Positions 34,681-45,832 of a stretch of DNA of 64,000 nucleotides are shown here, one piece after another (position 1 is the first letter of the stretch; every line of letters begins with the position of its first letter). Location of the stretch: the NCBI GenBank assembly GCA_027704905.1, contig JANIIK010000745.1, forward strand, positions 47,501 through 111,500, written 5' to 3'. Both the position numbers and the translations under genes were made by a program. The notes beneath the pieces were generated by a model that saw only the letters and a program-made list of their open reading frames with translations, made no database searches and had not been told where the DNA came from. Source of the stretch: Muraenolepis orangiensis. Taxonomy: Eukaryota; Chordata; Actinopteri; Gadiformes; Muraenolepididae.

Positions 34681-37286
34681 TTAAACCACTTCAGTTTTTA
34701 CTAGCATTATGAATAAGAAATATAAGGTTAACAAAACAGTTCTGTAGGTAAGATTTAACAGCCAATATTGGAGTGTAATTTGTCGCCTGGTCCAGTATTG
34801 TCCAGTATTCATTCAAATTGAAGAACAAGTATTCACAAATATGAATAGGCTAGGGAAAAACCCAGTTGTGGTGTTTCCTGGTATAATACCCAGTTGTTAC
34901 TGGACTTCCTACTGAAGTGGTGCTGTTACTAATGGTTCACAATACAAATGTTCCTATAGCCTGCTCCCAGCTCATATGTTTTGTATATTATTATAACTTT
35001 AATATTCTAGTACAATGTATATTGTATTGTAATACATGCTATTATTGAACCTACAGATATGTTTTGTATATTATAGAACTTGAAATTGTACCTTTATGGA
35101 TGTAATTCAAGATTCAAGAGATTTATTTGCCATTTGCAAGAAGTACAATATAATGCTAACTCCCCATTCCCTCCTGCAGTACTTAATTAATAAAGCACTA
35201 TACTATAAAAATACTATACACAGTAAAAATTACAATACAAATAACAATAAAGTGACTAATGGATGACATGTACGTGTTGAATTTGACCTAAAGCATAACA
35301 AAGCATTTTAAAGTGCCAGTAGTGCAGCAGCATCATGAATGCAGTACAGTACAGTAACTGTAATGAGTCCAGAAAGTCCAGCTCAGTATGACAGAGTAAT
35401 GTTAATGACATGTTATGATAGTGTAATGTTAATGACATGTTATGATAGTGTAATGTTAATGACATGTTATGATAGTGTAATGTTAACGACATGTTATGAT
35501 AGTGTAATGTTAATGACATGTTATGATAGTGTAATGTTAATGACATGTTATGATAGTGAAATGTTAATGACGATGTTATGATAGTGTAATGTTAATGACA
35601 ATGTTATGATAGTGTAATGTTAATGACATGTTATGATAGTGTAATGTTAATGACATGTTATGATAGCGTAATGTTAATGACAACGTTATGGTAGTGTAAT
35701 GTTAACGACATGTTATGGTAGTGTAATGTTACTGACATGTTATGATAGTGTAAATAGGCTCCTTCCTATAGCCTGCTCCCAGCTCATATGTTTTGTATAT
35801 TATTATAACTTTTATATTCTAGTATAATGTATAGTGTATTGTAATACATGCTATTATTGAACCTACAGATATGTTTTGTACATTATATAACTTGAAATTG
35901 TACTTTTATGGATGTAAATCAAGATTAAAGAGGTTTATTTGCCATTTGCAACAAGTACAATATAATGCTTACTCCCCATTCCCTCCTGCGGTATGAATTA
36001 ATAAAGCACTATACTATAAAAATACTATACTAAATAAAAATTACAATAAAAACAACTATAAAGTGACTAATGGATGACATGTACATGTGTTGAATTTGAC
36101 CAAAAGCATAAAAAAGCATTTTAAAGTGCCAGTAGTGCAGTAGCATCATGAATACAGTGCAGTACAGTAACTGTGATGAGTCCAGAAAGTCCAGCAAAGT
36201 ATGACAGAGTAATGTTAATGACATGTTATGATAGAGTAATGTTAATGACATGTTATGATAATGTAATGTTCATGATAACGTTATGATAGTGTATGTTTAA
36301 TGACATGTTATGGTAGTGTAATGTTAATGACATGTTATGATAGTGTAATGTTAATGACATGTTATAATAGTGTAATGTTAATGACATGTTATGATAGCGT
36401 AATGTTAATGACAACGTTATGGTAGTGTAATGTTAACGACATGTTATGATAGTGTAATGTTAATGACATGTTATGATAGTGTAATGTTAATGACATGTTA
36501 TGATAGTGTAATGTTAATGACATGTTATGATAGTGTAATGTTAACGACATGTTATGATAGTGTAATGTTAATGACATGTTATGATAGTGTAATGTTAATG
36601 ACATGTTATGATAGTGTAATGTTAATGACAATGTTATGATAGTATAATGTTAATGACATGTTATGATAGTGTAATTTGAATGACATGTTATTATAGTGTA
36701 ATGTTACTGACATGTTATGATATTGTAATGTTAATGACATGTTATGATAGTGTAATGTTAATGACATATTATGATAGTGTAATGTTAATGACAATGTTAT
36801 GATAGTGTAACGTTAATGACAATGTTATGATAGTGTAATGTTAATGACAATGTTATGATAGTGTAATGTTAATGACAATGTTATGATAGTGTAATGTTAA
36901 TGAAAATGTTATGATAGTGTAATGTTAATGACAATGTTATGATAGTGTAATGTTACTGACAATGTTATGATAGTGTAATGTTAATGACAATGTTATGACA
37001 GTGTTCATTTAATGACATGTTATGATAGTGACAGCACTCCTAGCAGTTCAGTAGGACACTGCCTGTGGATATAAACTATCCTTGAACCTGGTAGTCCTTG
37101 TACGGTTGCTGCAGAACCAGCGACCGGACGGTAGGGGGAGAAGAGATGGAGCCCAGGGTGGTTGCGGACCTTAGTGATGGAGATGGTCACCTGGTTCTAA
37201 AGATTTCCTTAATGCATGGAATCAGTTTAATGTCTTCTGATATCAAACCCTGTGCTGTAAGTGTTTGCTCATTGAGTCCAACAGAC
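34681..37286. repeat. NLR intron with partial duplications and two minisatellite arrays
   Basis: The intron motif ccttcctatagcctgctccc and following 400 bp occurs twice (about 34950 and 35762), each followed by the 27-28-bp minisatellite (35395-35755 and 36208-37035). The second unit lacks an LRR exon between intron body and array, so it is an exon-less duplicate. No gene on the plus strand. Confidence 0.85.
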
Positions 37287-37460
37287 CTGAGAGTCTCCAG
37301 TGTACAGTGTGGACTCCCCAGTCCAGCAGAGAGCAGCTTCACTCCTGAATCCTGCAGGTCGTTGGTACTCAGGTCCAGCTCTCTCAGACTGGAGGAGTTG
37401 GAGCTGAGAACTGAGGCCAGAGCTTCACAGCATCTCTCTGACAGATGACAGCCATTCAGC
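37287..37460 (-). CDS. NLR LRR exon 1 (174 bp)
   Basis: First LRR exon after the NACHT exon. Acceptor gtgtgaag, donor gtctgttg; it joins CT|G from the NACHT exon. It encodes LLNGCHLSERCCEALASVLS ... CTLETL, as in exons 2-4, although its flanking introns are more diverged, which suggests the exon is under homogenisation. Confidence 0.9.
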
Positions 37461-38192
37461 CTTCACACAACATCAACAGGAACATGTTAGGAACTGTGTT
37501 GATGGGGCTTATTAGAATTAAAACCACTTTAAAGCATTTAAAATCACCATTAAAACACAGTCTTTACTAGCATTAAGAAATATAAGTTTAACAAATGATA
37601 ACAGCGCTGTAGGTAAGATTTAACAGCCAATATTGGAGTGGAATTTGTAGCCCGGTCCAGTATTGTCCAGTATTCATTCAAATTAGTATTCACAAATATG
37701 AATAGGCTAGGGAAAAACCCAGTTGTGGTGTTTCCTGGTATAATACCCAGTTGTTACTGGACTTCCTACTGAAATGGTGCTGTTACTAATGGTTCGCAAT
37801 CCAAATGTTGTGTAGTTTAGAAAATACAATATTAAAATAGGCTCCCTCCTATAGCCTGCTCCCAGCTCAAATTTTTAGAATATTACATAACTTTAATATT
37901 CTAGTATAATATATATTGAAATACATGTTATTATTGAACCTACATATATGTTTTGTATATTATCTACCTTTTATATTCTAGTATTATGTATATTGAGTAT
38001 TAAAATACATGTTTTAGCGAACCTACAGAGATGTATTGTATATGATATCACTTTCATATTCTTGTATTATGTATATTGTGTATTAAAATACGTCATTAGT
38101 TAAACTACAAAGATGTATTGGATATGATATCACTTTTATATTGTAGTATATTGCATATTGTGTATTAAAATACATGTTATTAATGAACCTAC

Positions 38193-39963
38193 AGAGATGT
38201 TTTGGAGGCTTTGACCACTGGCAGCAGCCTCAGAAGACCCTCCTCTGAAGCAGAGTATTTCTTCAGGTCAAACACGTCCAGCTCCTCTTCTGATGACAGT
38301 AAGATGAAGACCAGAGCTGACCACTGAGCAAGAGGGAGATCTTCTCTGGTGAGTCTTCCTGATGTCAGGTACTGTTGGATCTCCTCCACCAGAGAACGGT
38401 CGTTCAGCTCATTCAGACAGTGGAACAGATTGATGCTTCTCTCTGGAGAGAGATCTCCACTTATCTTCTCCTTGATGTAAGACACTGTTTTCTCATTGGT
38501 CGGTGAGCTACTTCCTGTCTGTCTCAGCAGACCTGGTAGGAGAATCTGATTGGTCTCCAGAGAGAGGCCCAGGAGGAAGCGGAGGAACAAGTCCAGGTGT
38601 CCGTTCTCACTCTGTAAGGTCTTGTCCACAGCACTCTGATAGAGGAGTTGGACCTCTGTTTTCTGTTGTTCTTCTGAGAGCAGATTGACACCAGTGTCCA
38701 TGAAGGACAGGAAGACATAAAGAGCAGCCAGAAACTCCTGGATGCTCAGATGGACAAAGCAGAACACCTTGTCCTGGTAGAGCCCACACTCCTCTTTAAA
38801 TATCTGGGTGAACACTCCTGAGTACACTGAGGCTGCTCTGATATCCATGTCACACTCTGCCAGGTCTGCCTCGTAGAAGATCAGGTTGCCTTTCTCCAGC
38901 TGGTTAAAAGCCAGTTTTCCCAGAGAAACAATGATCTCCCTACTCTTTGAACTCCAGAATGCATCTGTTTCAGCTCTCCCGTGGTACTTCTTGTCCCCCT
39001 GTATGGACTGAACCCTCAGGAAGTGGATGTATATCTGAGTCACGGTGTTGGGCATCTCTTCTCCTGTCTGGGTTGTTTTGAAGAAGTCCTTCAGAACTGT
39101 AGCACTGATCCAACAGAAGACTGGGATGTGACACATGATGTGGAGGCTGCGTGATGTCTTTATGTGGGAGATGATTGTGCTGGCCAGAGTCTCCTCTTTG
39201 AATCTCTTCCTGAAGTACTCCTCCTTCTGTGGGTCGGTGAACCCTCTCACCTCTGTCACCATGCCAACACACTCAGCAGGGATCTGATTGGCTGCCGCAG
39301 GGCGTGTGGTTATCCAGATGCGAGCGGAGGGAAGCAGGTCGCCCCTGATGAGGTTTGTCAGCAGCACATCCACAGAGGTCGACTTTGTGACATCGGTCCA
39401 GATTGGACCGTTCTGGAAGTCCAGAGGAAGTCGACACTCATCCAGACCGTCCAAGATGAAGACAACTTGGAACCGGTCGTATCTGTAGATTCCTTTGGTT
39501 TGAATAAAGAAGTGATGAAGAAGTTCCACCAAGCTAAACTCTTTCTCTTTCAGTAAATTCAGCTCTCTGAAAGTGAAGGGAAGCGTGAAGTGGATGTCAT
39601 GGTTGGCTTTGCCTTCAGCCCAGTCCAGAGTGAACTTGTGTGTTAAGACGGTTTTACCAATGCCCGCCACTCCAGTTGTCATTATGGTTCTGCTTGGTTG
39701 ATCTTGTCCAGGTAAGGGTTTAAAGATGTCTTCACATTTGATTGGTGTTTCCTCCTTGGCTGGTTTCCTGGAAGCTTTTTCAATCTGTCTGACCTCATGT
39801 TCCCTGTTGACCTCTCCACTGACTCTCTCTGTGATGAAGAGCTCTGTGTAGAAGTCATTCAGATCTGTTGACTGTCCTGCTTTAGCGATTCCCTCAAACA
39901 CACGCCTGAACTTCTGCATCAGATGAGACTTGATGTTATGTTGGCACTGGACTGCAGCAGTTC
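38193..39963 (-). CDS. NLR central exon: FISNA-NACHT with helical domains
   Basis: Fish-specific NLR (NLRC3-like) core exon of about 590 codons, starting TAAVQCQHNIKSHLMQKFRR after acceptor ctctaatttag (39965-39964). FISNA: FEGIAKAGQSTDLNDFYTEL to VRQIEKASRK. NACHT ATPase: Walker A TTGVAGIGKTVL, then FTLDWAEGKA, FRELNLLKEKEFSL, Walker B VVFILDGLDECRLPLDF, STSVDVLLTNLIRG, ARIWITTRPAAANQIP (sensor 1 region) and VRGFTDPQKEEYFRKRF. Helical and winged-helix region: HLSIQEFLAALYVF (the WHD/HD2 landmark) to LTREDLPLAQWSALVFILLS. It ends KASKTS plus two bases before donor gtaggttc. NACHT domains oligomerise on nucleotide binding in cytosolic innate sensing. All catalytic motifs are intact and there is no internal stop. 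Confidence 0.95.
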
Positions 39964-40187
39964 CTAAATTAGAGAACCCAGAAGACAGGTCTTATACGTG
40001 ATATTGACTCAACAATATGATTTGTGTAATGACAGTACTATAATACATTATAATTATCTATTACTATACTATTACTATTACTGACTTGATATGCTGATAT
40101 AACAAGATAGTGATGCATCTCTTCAGGTATGTTGACAGGCTGTTGATCTGCAGTATATTGTGTAACATTCTTTAACCTAATAGACCT

Positions 40188-40241
<54 letters not shown>

Positions 40242-40330
40242 ACAATAACCGTAAATATATGGATTAAACCACTCAACCTGAAAGCCTCTAAGAGGATATT
40301 TATCTTGAAAAGATAGAAATGTAGAAATAT
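39964..40330. other. NLR intron segment with TA microsatellite
   Basis: Start of the roughly 3.7-kb intron between the pre-FISNA and FISNA-NACHT exons, with a TA tract at 40195-40233. No gene. Confidence 0.8.
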
Positions 40331-41178
40331 TTTATACAAGATATCTTATTCAAAATAAGAGTCTCTTCTATGTTTTCTAAATAAGAGTCTCTTCTATGTT
40401 TTCTAAATAAGAGTCTCTTCTATGTTTTCTAAATTAGAGTCTCTTCTATATTTTCTAAATAAGTATCTTCTATCTTTTCTAAATAATAGTCTCCTCTATG
40501 TTTTCAAAATAAGAGTCTCTTCTATGTTTTCTAAATAAGAGTCTCCTCTATGTTTTCTAAATAAGAGTATCTTCTATGTTTTCTAAATAAGTCTCTTCTA
40601 TGTTTTCTAAATAAGAGTCGCTTCTATGTTTTCTAAATAAGAGTCTCTTCTATGTTTTCTAAATAAGAGTCTCCTCTATGTTTTCTAAATAACAGTCTCT
40701 TCTATGTTTTCTAAATAAGAGTCTCTTCTATATTTTCTAAAAAAGAGTCTCTTCTATGTTTTCTAAATAAGAGTCTCTATGTTTTCTTAATTAGAGTCTC
40801 TTCTATATTTTCTAAATAAGTCTCTTCTATCTTTTCTAAATAAGAGTGTCTTCTATGTTTTCTAAATAAGAGTCTCCTCTATGTTTTCTAAATAAGAGTA
40901 TCTTCTATGTTTTCTAAATAAGAGTCTCCTCTATGTTTTCTAAATAAGAGTCTCTTCTATGTTTTCTAAATAAGAGTTGCTTCTATGTTTTCTAAATAAG
41001 AGTCTCTTCTATGTTTTCTAAATAAGAGTCTCCTCTATGTTTTCTAAATAACAGTCTCTTCTATGTTTTCTAAATAAGAGTCTCTTCTATGTTTTCTAAA
41101 AAAGAGTCTCTTCTATGTTTTCTAAATAAGAGTCTCTTCTATGTTTTCTAAATAAGAGTCTCTTCTATGTTTTCTTAA
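40331..41178. repeat. 26-bp intronic minisatellite, left part
   Basis: About 32 copies of a 26-bp unit (tctcttctatgttttctaaa plus taagag). The same array resumes at 43415-43672, so the intervening 2.2 kb looks like an insertion into it. Confidence 0.95.
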
Positions 41179-41271
41179 TAGGCCTTTATCACAGTAGATT
41201 AGAATGCCGGAAGAACCCGCCGGAGCAGTGTATCTTTAGTTCCGGTTTAGGCATTCAGCTTGGCATTCACC

Positions 41272-41431
41272 ATGGCAGACAGTTATCGCTGGACAACATC
41301 GCTGCACAACCTTCCAAAAGTCGGTCAAGACGATGTGGTTCGACTAGTGAATGAACACTCTACATTGCAGGAGTCTAAACTGGAAAAAGGATACAAGTTA
41401 TTTTACGAGAAGTTGATCTTCAAGTATAGAG
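41272..41431 (+). CDS. First coding exon of a SWIM-finger element or gene
   Basis: From ATG 41272 the exon encodes MADSYRWTTSLHNLPKVGQD, DVVRLVNEHSTLQESKLEKG, YKLFYEKLIFKYR and one base of the next codon, ending at a consensus donor (gtaagtgc). The phase matches the exon at 42325 (G|AT = Asp). Together they resemble multi-copy fish proteins with a SWIM zinc finger; I do not know their function, and mobility is suspected because exon 1 is duplicated at 42485-42640. It lies on the opposite strand inside an NLR intron, between two parts of the 26-bp array. Confidence 0.6.
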
Positions 41432-41992
41432 GTAAGTGCTTAGATTCTGTTTTGTCACCGCTAGCTTGCTAGCTTGTAAGGTTTAATGAAAATGACCAGT
41501 GTGTCAGATAAGTTCAACTACAGACAGAACGGTATCCATTCGGTGTATACTGGTGTGTATTTATATATATACACACCATTATACACCGAATAATGGATAC
41601 CGTTCTCTGTGCTGTGTATATATATTTATATGTATATACAGAGTGCTTAGATTCTGTTGTCACCGCTAGCTTGCTAGCTCGTAAGGTTGGTGTCGTTCTC
41701 TGTCTATATATATATATACATATATATACAGAGTGCTTAGATTCTGTTGTCACCGCTAGCTTGCTAGCTCGCAAGGTTGGTGTCAGATAAGTTCAACTAC
41801 AGACGGAGAACGGTATCCATTATTCGGTGTGTGTGTATGTATATATATAGATATATATATATCTATATACACACACAGAGAGAGTGCTTAGATTCGGTTG
41901 TGTCACCGCTAGCTTGCTAGCTCGTAGGGTTTAATGAAAATGACCAGTGTGTCAGATAAGTTCAACTACAGACAGAACGGTATCCATTGTTC

Positions 41993-42066
<74 letters not shown>

Positions 42067-42116
42067 CGTATATGTATATGTATATGTATATGTATATATA
42101 GATGTATATATATGTA

Positions 42117-42159
<43 letters not shown>

Positions 42160-42324
42160 ATATATATATATGTATATATGTATGTATATATATATATATG
42201 TGTGTATATATATATATATGTATAGCTATATATATATCTATGTGTGTGTGTGTGTATATATCCTGCTGCTATTTGTCTGCTGTTGCAGATTCTCTCATTT
42301 TTTGTACATGTTCTCCATTTCTAG
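41432..42324 (+). repeat. Intron of the SWIM element: tandem duplications and TA tract
   Basis: The segment gtgcttagattctgttgtca ... gctagcttgctagctcgtaa recurs four times (41439, 41643, 41731, 41886) and gtcagataagttcaactaca three times (41503, 41783, 41952), all with flanking TA-rich tracts. 41998-42260 is almost pure TA/TATG. The duplications start at the donor itself. Confidence 0.9.
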
Positions 42325-42467
42325 ATTGTGCTGCGTGCAGTTACACCCGTGCAGTTACACCCGTGCAGTTAAATGGATGCTCCTGTTTGTGTGCTGCTGG
42401 AAAGGTGTTGTGTAATCACGTGGTCGCACTCCTATTCCAGACGGCTCACTACAGCATCATGGGGTGA
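42325..42467 (+). pseudogene. SWIM zinc-finger exon, truncated
   Basis: After acceptor ttctccatttctag the reading DCAACSYTRAVTPVQLNGCS continues as CLCAAGKVLCNHVVALLFQT and AHYSIMG, then stops at 42467. CxC...CxH (GCSCLCAAGKVLCNHV) is the SWIM zinc-binding signature. Family proteins continue well beyond this point, so the exon appears cut where a second partial copy of exon 1 has been joined. The peptide SYTRAV/TPVQL reflects a small internal 16-bp duplication (gtgcagttacacccgt). Confidence 0.6.
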
Positions 42468-42680
42468 AAAGTGTGCAAACACAGTGTATCCCAAGTTCCG
42501 GTTAATGCATTCAGCTTGGCATTCACCATGGTGGACAGTTATTGCTGGACAACATCGCTGCATAACCTTCCAAAAGTCGGTCCAGACGATGTGGTTCAAC
42601 TAGTGAATGAACACTCTTCAGTGAAGAAGTCTAAATCCGAATCATACAATTCCCCGACATTGTCTTGTGGCTCTATCTGG
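42468..42680 (+). pseudogene. Second, partial copy of the SWIM element exon 1
   Basis: 42497-42640 repeats 41237-41380 (ttccggtt..., gcattcagcttggcattcac, ATG at 42528 and WTTSLHNLPKVGPDDVVQLV) but diverges after NEHS, losing the donor and the EKGYKLFYEK segment. Confidence 0.75.
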
Positions 42681-43414
42681 ATATATCGCCATATAACACA
42701 TACATTTACATTTCATTTAGTTATATTTTGTTTATACTAGTTTATTTTGTTGTTATTTCGTTTTTAGGTATTAGTATACTTTGTGTGCATTTAATCCCCC
42801 TGTCTCAACTGTTGCACCTTAATTTCCCTCCGGATAAATAAAGTCATCTTGAATCTTGAATAACGAAGGTGATTTTGTGTAGGAGCAGAGGTATGCCTAT
42901 GTATATAATATAGGCGATTTATTTGATGGATTTAGATTATTTCAATGTACCTTTTCATTTACGTGTTAATATGTAGTGTGCAGCTGTATATTTTCTAAAA
43001 GGGAATGCCTGTTATTCTTGTGAATATGAGTTGTCTTAAAATAAAAGTGCTTGTGACATACTTGTGGCATTGAGTTAAAACCGAATTTGTATAAAATACC
43101 TATAGATAGAGATATGTATATATATATAGATATATATATCTATATAGATATAGATATCTATATAGATGGAGATATGTATATATCTATATATATATATAGA
43201 TGGAGATATGTATATATCTATATATATCGTATATCGCGACGCAGCCTAAAAATACCGGGTTTTGGTCCGTATCGCCCAGCCCTACTTGGGACCAGTGCTT
43301 TAAATCACACACATACCCGACAATATGTGGCTCTATTCGGATGAGATATGGAGTGTGTGTGGGGGTCAGGACCAGTGCTTTTAATCACACACATACCCGA
43401 CATTATTAGCCTAT
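42681..43414. other. Remaining insertion DNA with LINE-like tail
   Basis: 42781-42862 ends ggataaataaagtcatcttg aatcttgaat, a typical fish LINE 3' end. 43100-43225 is a TA/GATA-rich tract. Copies of the words accagtgctttaaatcacac and cccgacaatatgtggctcta recur at 43291, 43372 and, partly, 42652, showing further internal duplication. No gene. Confidence 0.55.
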
Positions 43415-43668
43415 ATTTTCTAAATAAGTCTCTTCTATCTTTTCTAAATAAGAGTCTCTTCTATGTTTTCTAAATATGAGTCACTTCTATGTTTTCTAAA
43501 TAAGAGTCTCTTCTATGTTTTCTAAATAAGAGTCTCCTCTATGTTTTCTAAATAAGAGTCTCTTCTATGTTTTCTAAATAAGAGTCTCTTCTATGTTTTC
43601 TAAATAAGAGTCTCTTCTATGTTTTCTAAATAAGAGTCTCTTCTATGTTTTCTAAATAAGAGTCTCTT
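43415..43668. repeat. 26-bp intronic minisatellite, right part
   Basis: About ten copies of the same unit as 40331-41178. It runs up to the donor of the exon at 43671, so the donor's gtaagagactc is itself part of the repeat. Confidence 0.93.
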
Positions 43669-43670
43669 AC

Positions 43671-43970
43671 CACTCCTCAGTGTGTGGGCCAGTTCCTCCT
43701 GGTTCATCTCCATAAGGCAGAGCAGTGTGATGTCTGTCACTCCCTCTATGGCGCGCCTCCTCTGCTCCTCTTTCTTCCCATCCTCCTCCTCCTCCTCCTC
43801 CTTCTGACTCTCTGAGCCTTGTGGGTCATGTGGGAAGAGAACCCTCCAGAGCTTCTTCAGCTCCTGGTCTAGAAAAGCGTGTGCGTTCTCCTCAGCCCTC
43901 TGGAACAGAACATGAATGAGAACTTTCCTGTGAGCTGAGGACATCAGAAGCATCTGTCCTTGATTCACGT
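43671..43970 (-). CDS. NLR pre-FISNA exon
   Basis: Encodes VNQGQMLLMSSAHRKVLIHV, RAEENAHAFLDQELKKLWRV, LFPHDPQGSESQKEEEEEED, RRRAIEGVTDITLLCLMEMN and QEELAHTLRS, ending G before donor gtaagaga. It joins the FISNA exon as G|GA in phase. The AHAFLxxELKKL ... QEELAxxL pattern is characteristic of this region in fish NLR proteins; the acidic stretch is encoded by a CTC repeat on the plus strand. Two acceptors are possible (exon start 43970 or 43975); neither agrees with the most obvious donor of the upstream exon. Confidence 0.85.
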
Positions 43971-44072
43971 CTGGTCTAAAGAGGGAAGCCTGGAGACTCT
44001 GAGCACCACAAGAGATGCTTTTTAATGTTCATGTAGAGCTGAAGGCTAATGTCTTGTTGGACTTTTACACAC

Positions 44073-44142
44073 CTTGATCAGCTCTGTTTGATGCTGCTGT
44101 ACAGACCCAGCACTGGTAACCTTTGACCTCTCCTGGTGTCGT
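44073..44142 (-). CDS. NLR short exon (QQHQTEL)
   Basis: Acceptor gtgttctccacag, then AG|A CGA: RRHQERSKVTSAGSVQQHQT and ELIK, donor gtgtgtaa. QQHQTEL is typical of the segment before the pre-FISNA helix in fish NLRs. If the donor is two bases further (gt|gtgtaa), the phase fits the 43975 acceptor of the next exon; this needs transcript data. Confidence 0.7.
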
Positions 44143-44360
44143 CTGTGGAGAACACACAAAAAAAAACACACACACACAGTGTATAACGTATTCTCACAAC
44201 GTATAATTGTATTATTTCTCCTGTAGTCAAAACATCAGTATTAGCAGAGTCTAGTAGAAACCAAGTGGTCAGTTTTCATCACCTGTTTGAAACTCCTCCC
44301 TCTCCTCTCTATGTGTGTTCAATAGATACTGTATATTTATAATCTCAGATGAATCCTCAC

Positions 44361-44474
44361 CTCTTCTCAATAGACTGATTCCCATCTTTAAACTGAGTAG
44401 GATGATCCATAGACCAGTCACTTTTCATGGAGACACAGCTGGGTCCAGGGGAGTCTGCTCTCTCCTGTATCCTT
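44361..44474 (-). CDS. NLR N-terminal repeat exon 2 (114 bp)
   Basis: Acceptor gttgttctag, donor gtgaggatt. Encodes RIQERADSPGPSCVSMKSDW, SMDHPTQFKDGNQSIEK. The SPGPSCVSMKSDxSMDxP motif is the well-known tandem N-terminal repeat of fish NLRs. Phase 2/2. Confidence 0.85.
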
Positions 44475-44546
44475 CTAGAACAACAAGAGCCAGGATTAAT
44501 GGATGTCCAATAGATACTGAATTGTTATAATCTGATCAACCCTCAC

Positions 44547-44663
44547 CTCTTCTTAATAGACTGATTCATATCTTTAAACCTAACAGGAAGATCCATAGAC
44601 CGGTCACTCTTCATGAAGACACAGCTGGGTCCAGGGGAGTCTGCTCTCTCCTTCTGCTCTGGG
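44547..44663 (-). CDS. NLR N-terminal repeat exon 1 (117 bp)
   Basis: Acceptor gtgttgaag, donor gtgagggtt. Encodes PEQKERADSPGPSCVFMKSD, RSMDLPVRFKDMNQSIKK, clearly a duplicate of the exon at 44361-44474. Phase 2/2. Confidence 0.85.
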
Positions 44664-44727
44664 CTTCAACACAACACACACACAGGTTTTACTGACACTA
44701 ACGATGATGTCCTGATAAAAACAAATA

Positions 44728-45525
44728 GTGGATGACCCCTCTCACCCCAACCATGGACTGTTGGCCCTCCTCCCCTCTGGGAGGCGCTATAGAAACCTTT
44801 GTTCCAAGTCAAGCAGGCTTAGGAACAGCTTCTTCCCCTCAGCTGTCATCTCTCTGAACTCTGCTCCACGCCCCACCCCCCCCCTCTGTACCACGATAAC
44901 AGCCCCCCCCTCCTCTGAACTCTGTACCACGATGACAGCCCCACCCCCCTCTGGCCCCCCCCCTCTGCTGCCCCCCTCGCTGCCCCCCTCTGCTCAACAC
45001 CTATAATAATAAATCACCACCAATGTCTTTGACTAACTGTAAACAAACTGTATCTCAACTACCTCCTCTCTATAATTTACATGTTTATTAATAAGATACC
45101 TGTTTACTGGACCTGACATACATATTTACATATGTTGATAGAACTGCTCCTACTCCTGTATATATACATATACATTTATACTTGCCATACATTTATATAT
45201 GCTCACTGGTATATACATTTACATTTATATATACAGTATTTATCCTGCTTTCAATAACTGCATACCCCTGATCACTACCTGTTAAAGTCTCTCTTACCTG
45301 TATATTCATATACCTATTATTATGATCATATCACATCTATACCTAGACTGTCTTTAACCTGTAACTGTAAATGTAACCCTAACCCTGTAAACTATATCAC
45401 CTGCACTTTACTGCAACATGTGCCCTCTGGTTAGATGCTACATTATTTTTGCTGTACTGTACTTGTGCTGTACAATGACAATACATTTGAATCTAATCTA
45501 ATCTAGTCTAATCTAATCTAATCAC
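44728..45525 (+). mobile_element. LINE 3' end with TCTAA-type tail
   Basis: DDPSHPNHGLLALLPSGRRY, RNLCSKSSRLRNSFFPSAV and SLNSAP are the C-terminal codons of a non-LTR RT (the LLPSGRRY...SFFPSA pattern). A C-rich tract, about 450 bp of AT-rich 3' UTR and a tail of (ta)atctaatctaatc at 45490-45524 follow. It is inserted in an NLR intron, antisense to the gene, and belongs to a different family from the LINE at 2131-5293. Confidence 0.8.
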
Positions 45526-45579
45526 TGCTGAGCTCTGAGATGGACCACAGTCACAGACACTTAGAGATCCTCTTCTCAC

Positions 45580-45604
45580 CTGTTAGCTCTGCTCTGGAGG
45601 CCAT
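45580..45604 (-). CDS. Possible first coding exon of the NLR gene
   Basis: On the minus strand an ATG (45604-45602) opens MASRAELTG and reaches a consensus donor (cag|gtgagaag). Short first exons are usual in fish NLRs. However, it ends in phase 1 whereas the next recognised exon needs phase 2, so an exon is missing or this is not the true start. Confidence 0.35.
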
Positions 45605-45832
45605 GTTCCCCAGACAGAGAGCTTTTAGAGGTAGGATCCCCCTCCTCTCTCTCCTCATTCATAGCAGACCGGAGACCCCAGCCGATTTCAAGAAGCTGGA
45701 TTTGCAGGTTAACCAGAGATGTTAAGACAGAATTCAGGGAATAGCAGAATCTTCAGTTTCAGATACCAAGCTTAGACTGATCTCAGTTCAGTTATCACGG
45801 TGACTCCTGCTGTGAGCCTCACATGCTGCTTC

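Noticed and set aside
35339..36639. Plus-strand frames repeating MLMTCYDSV
   Set aside because: Shadow of the 27-bp minisatellite in the NLR introns.
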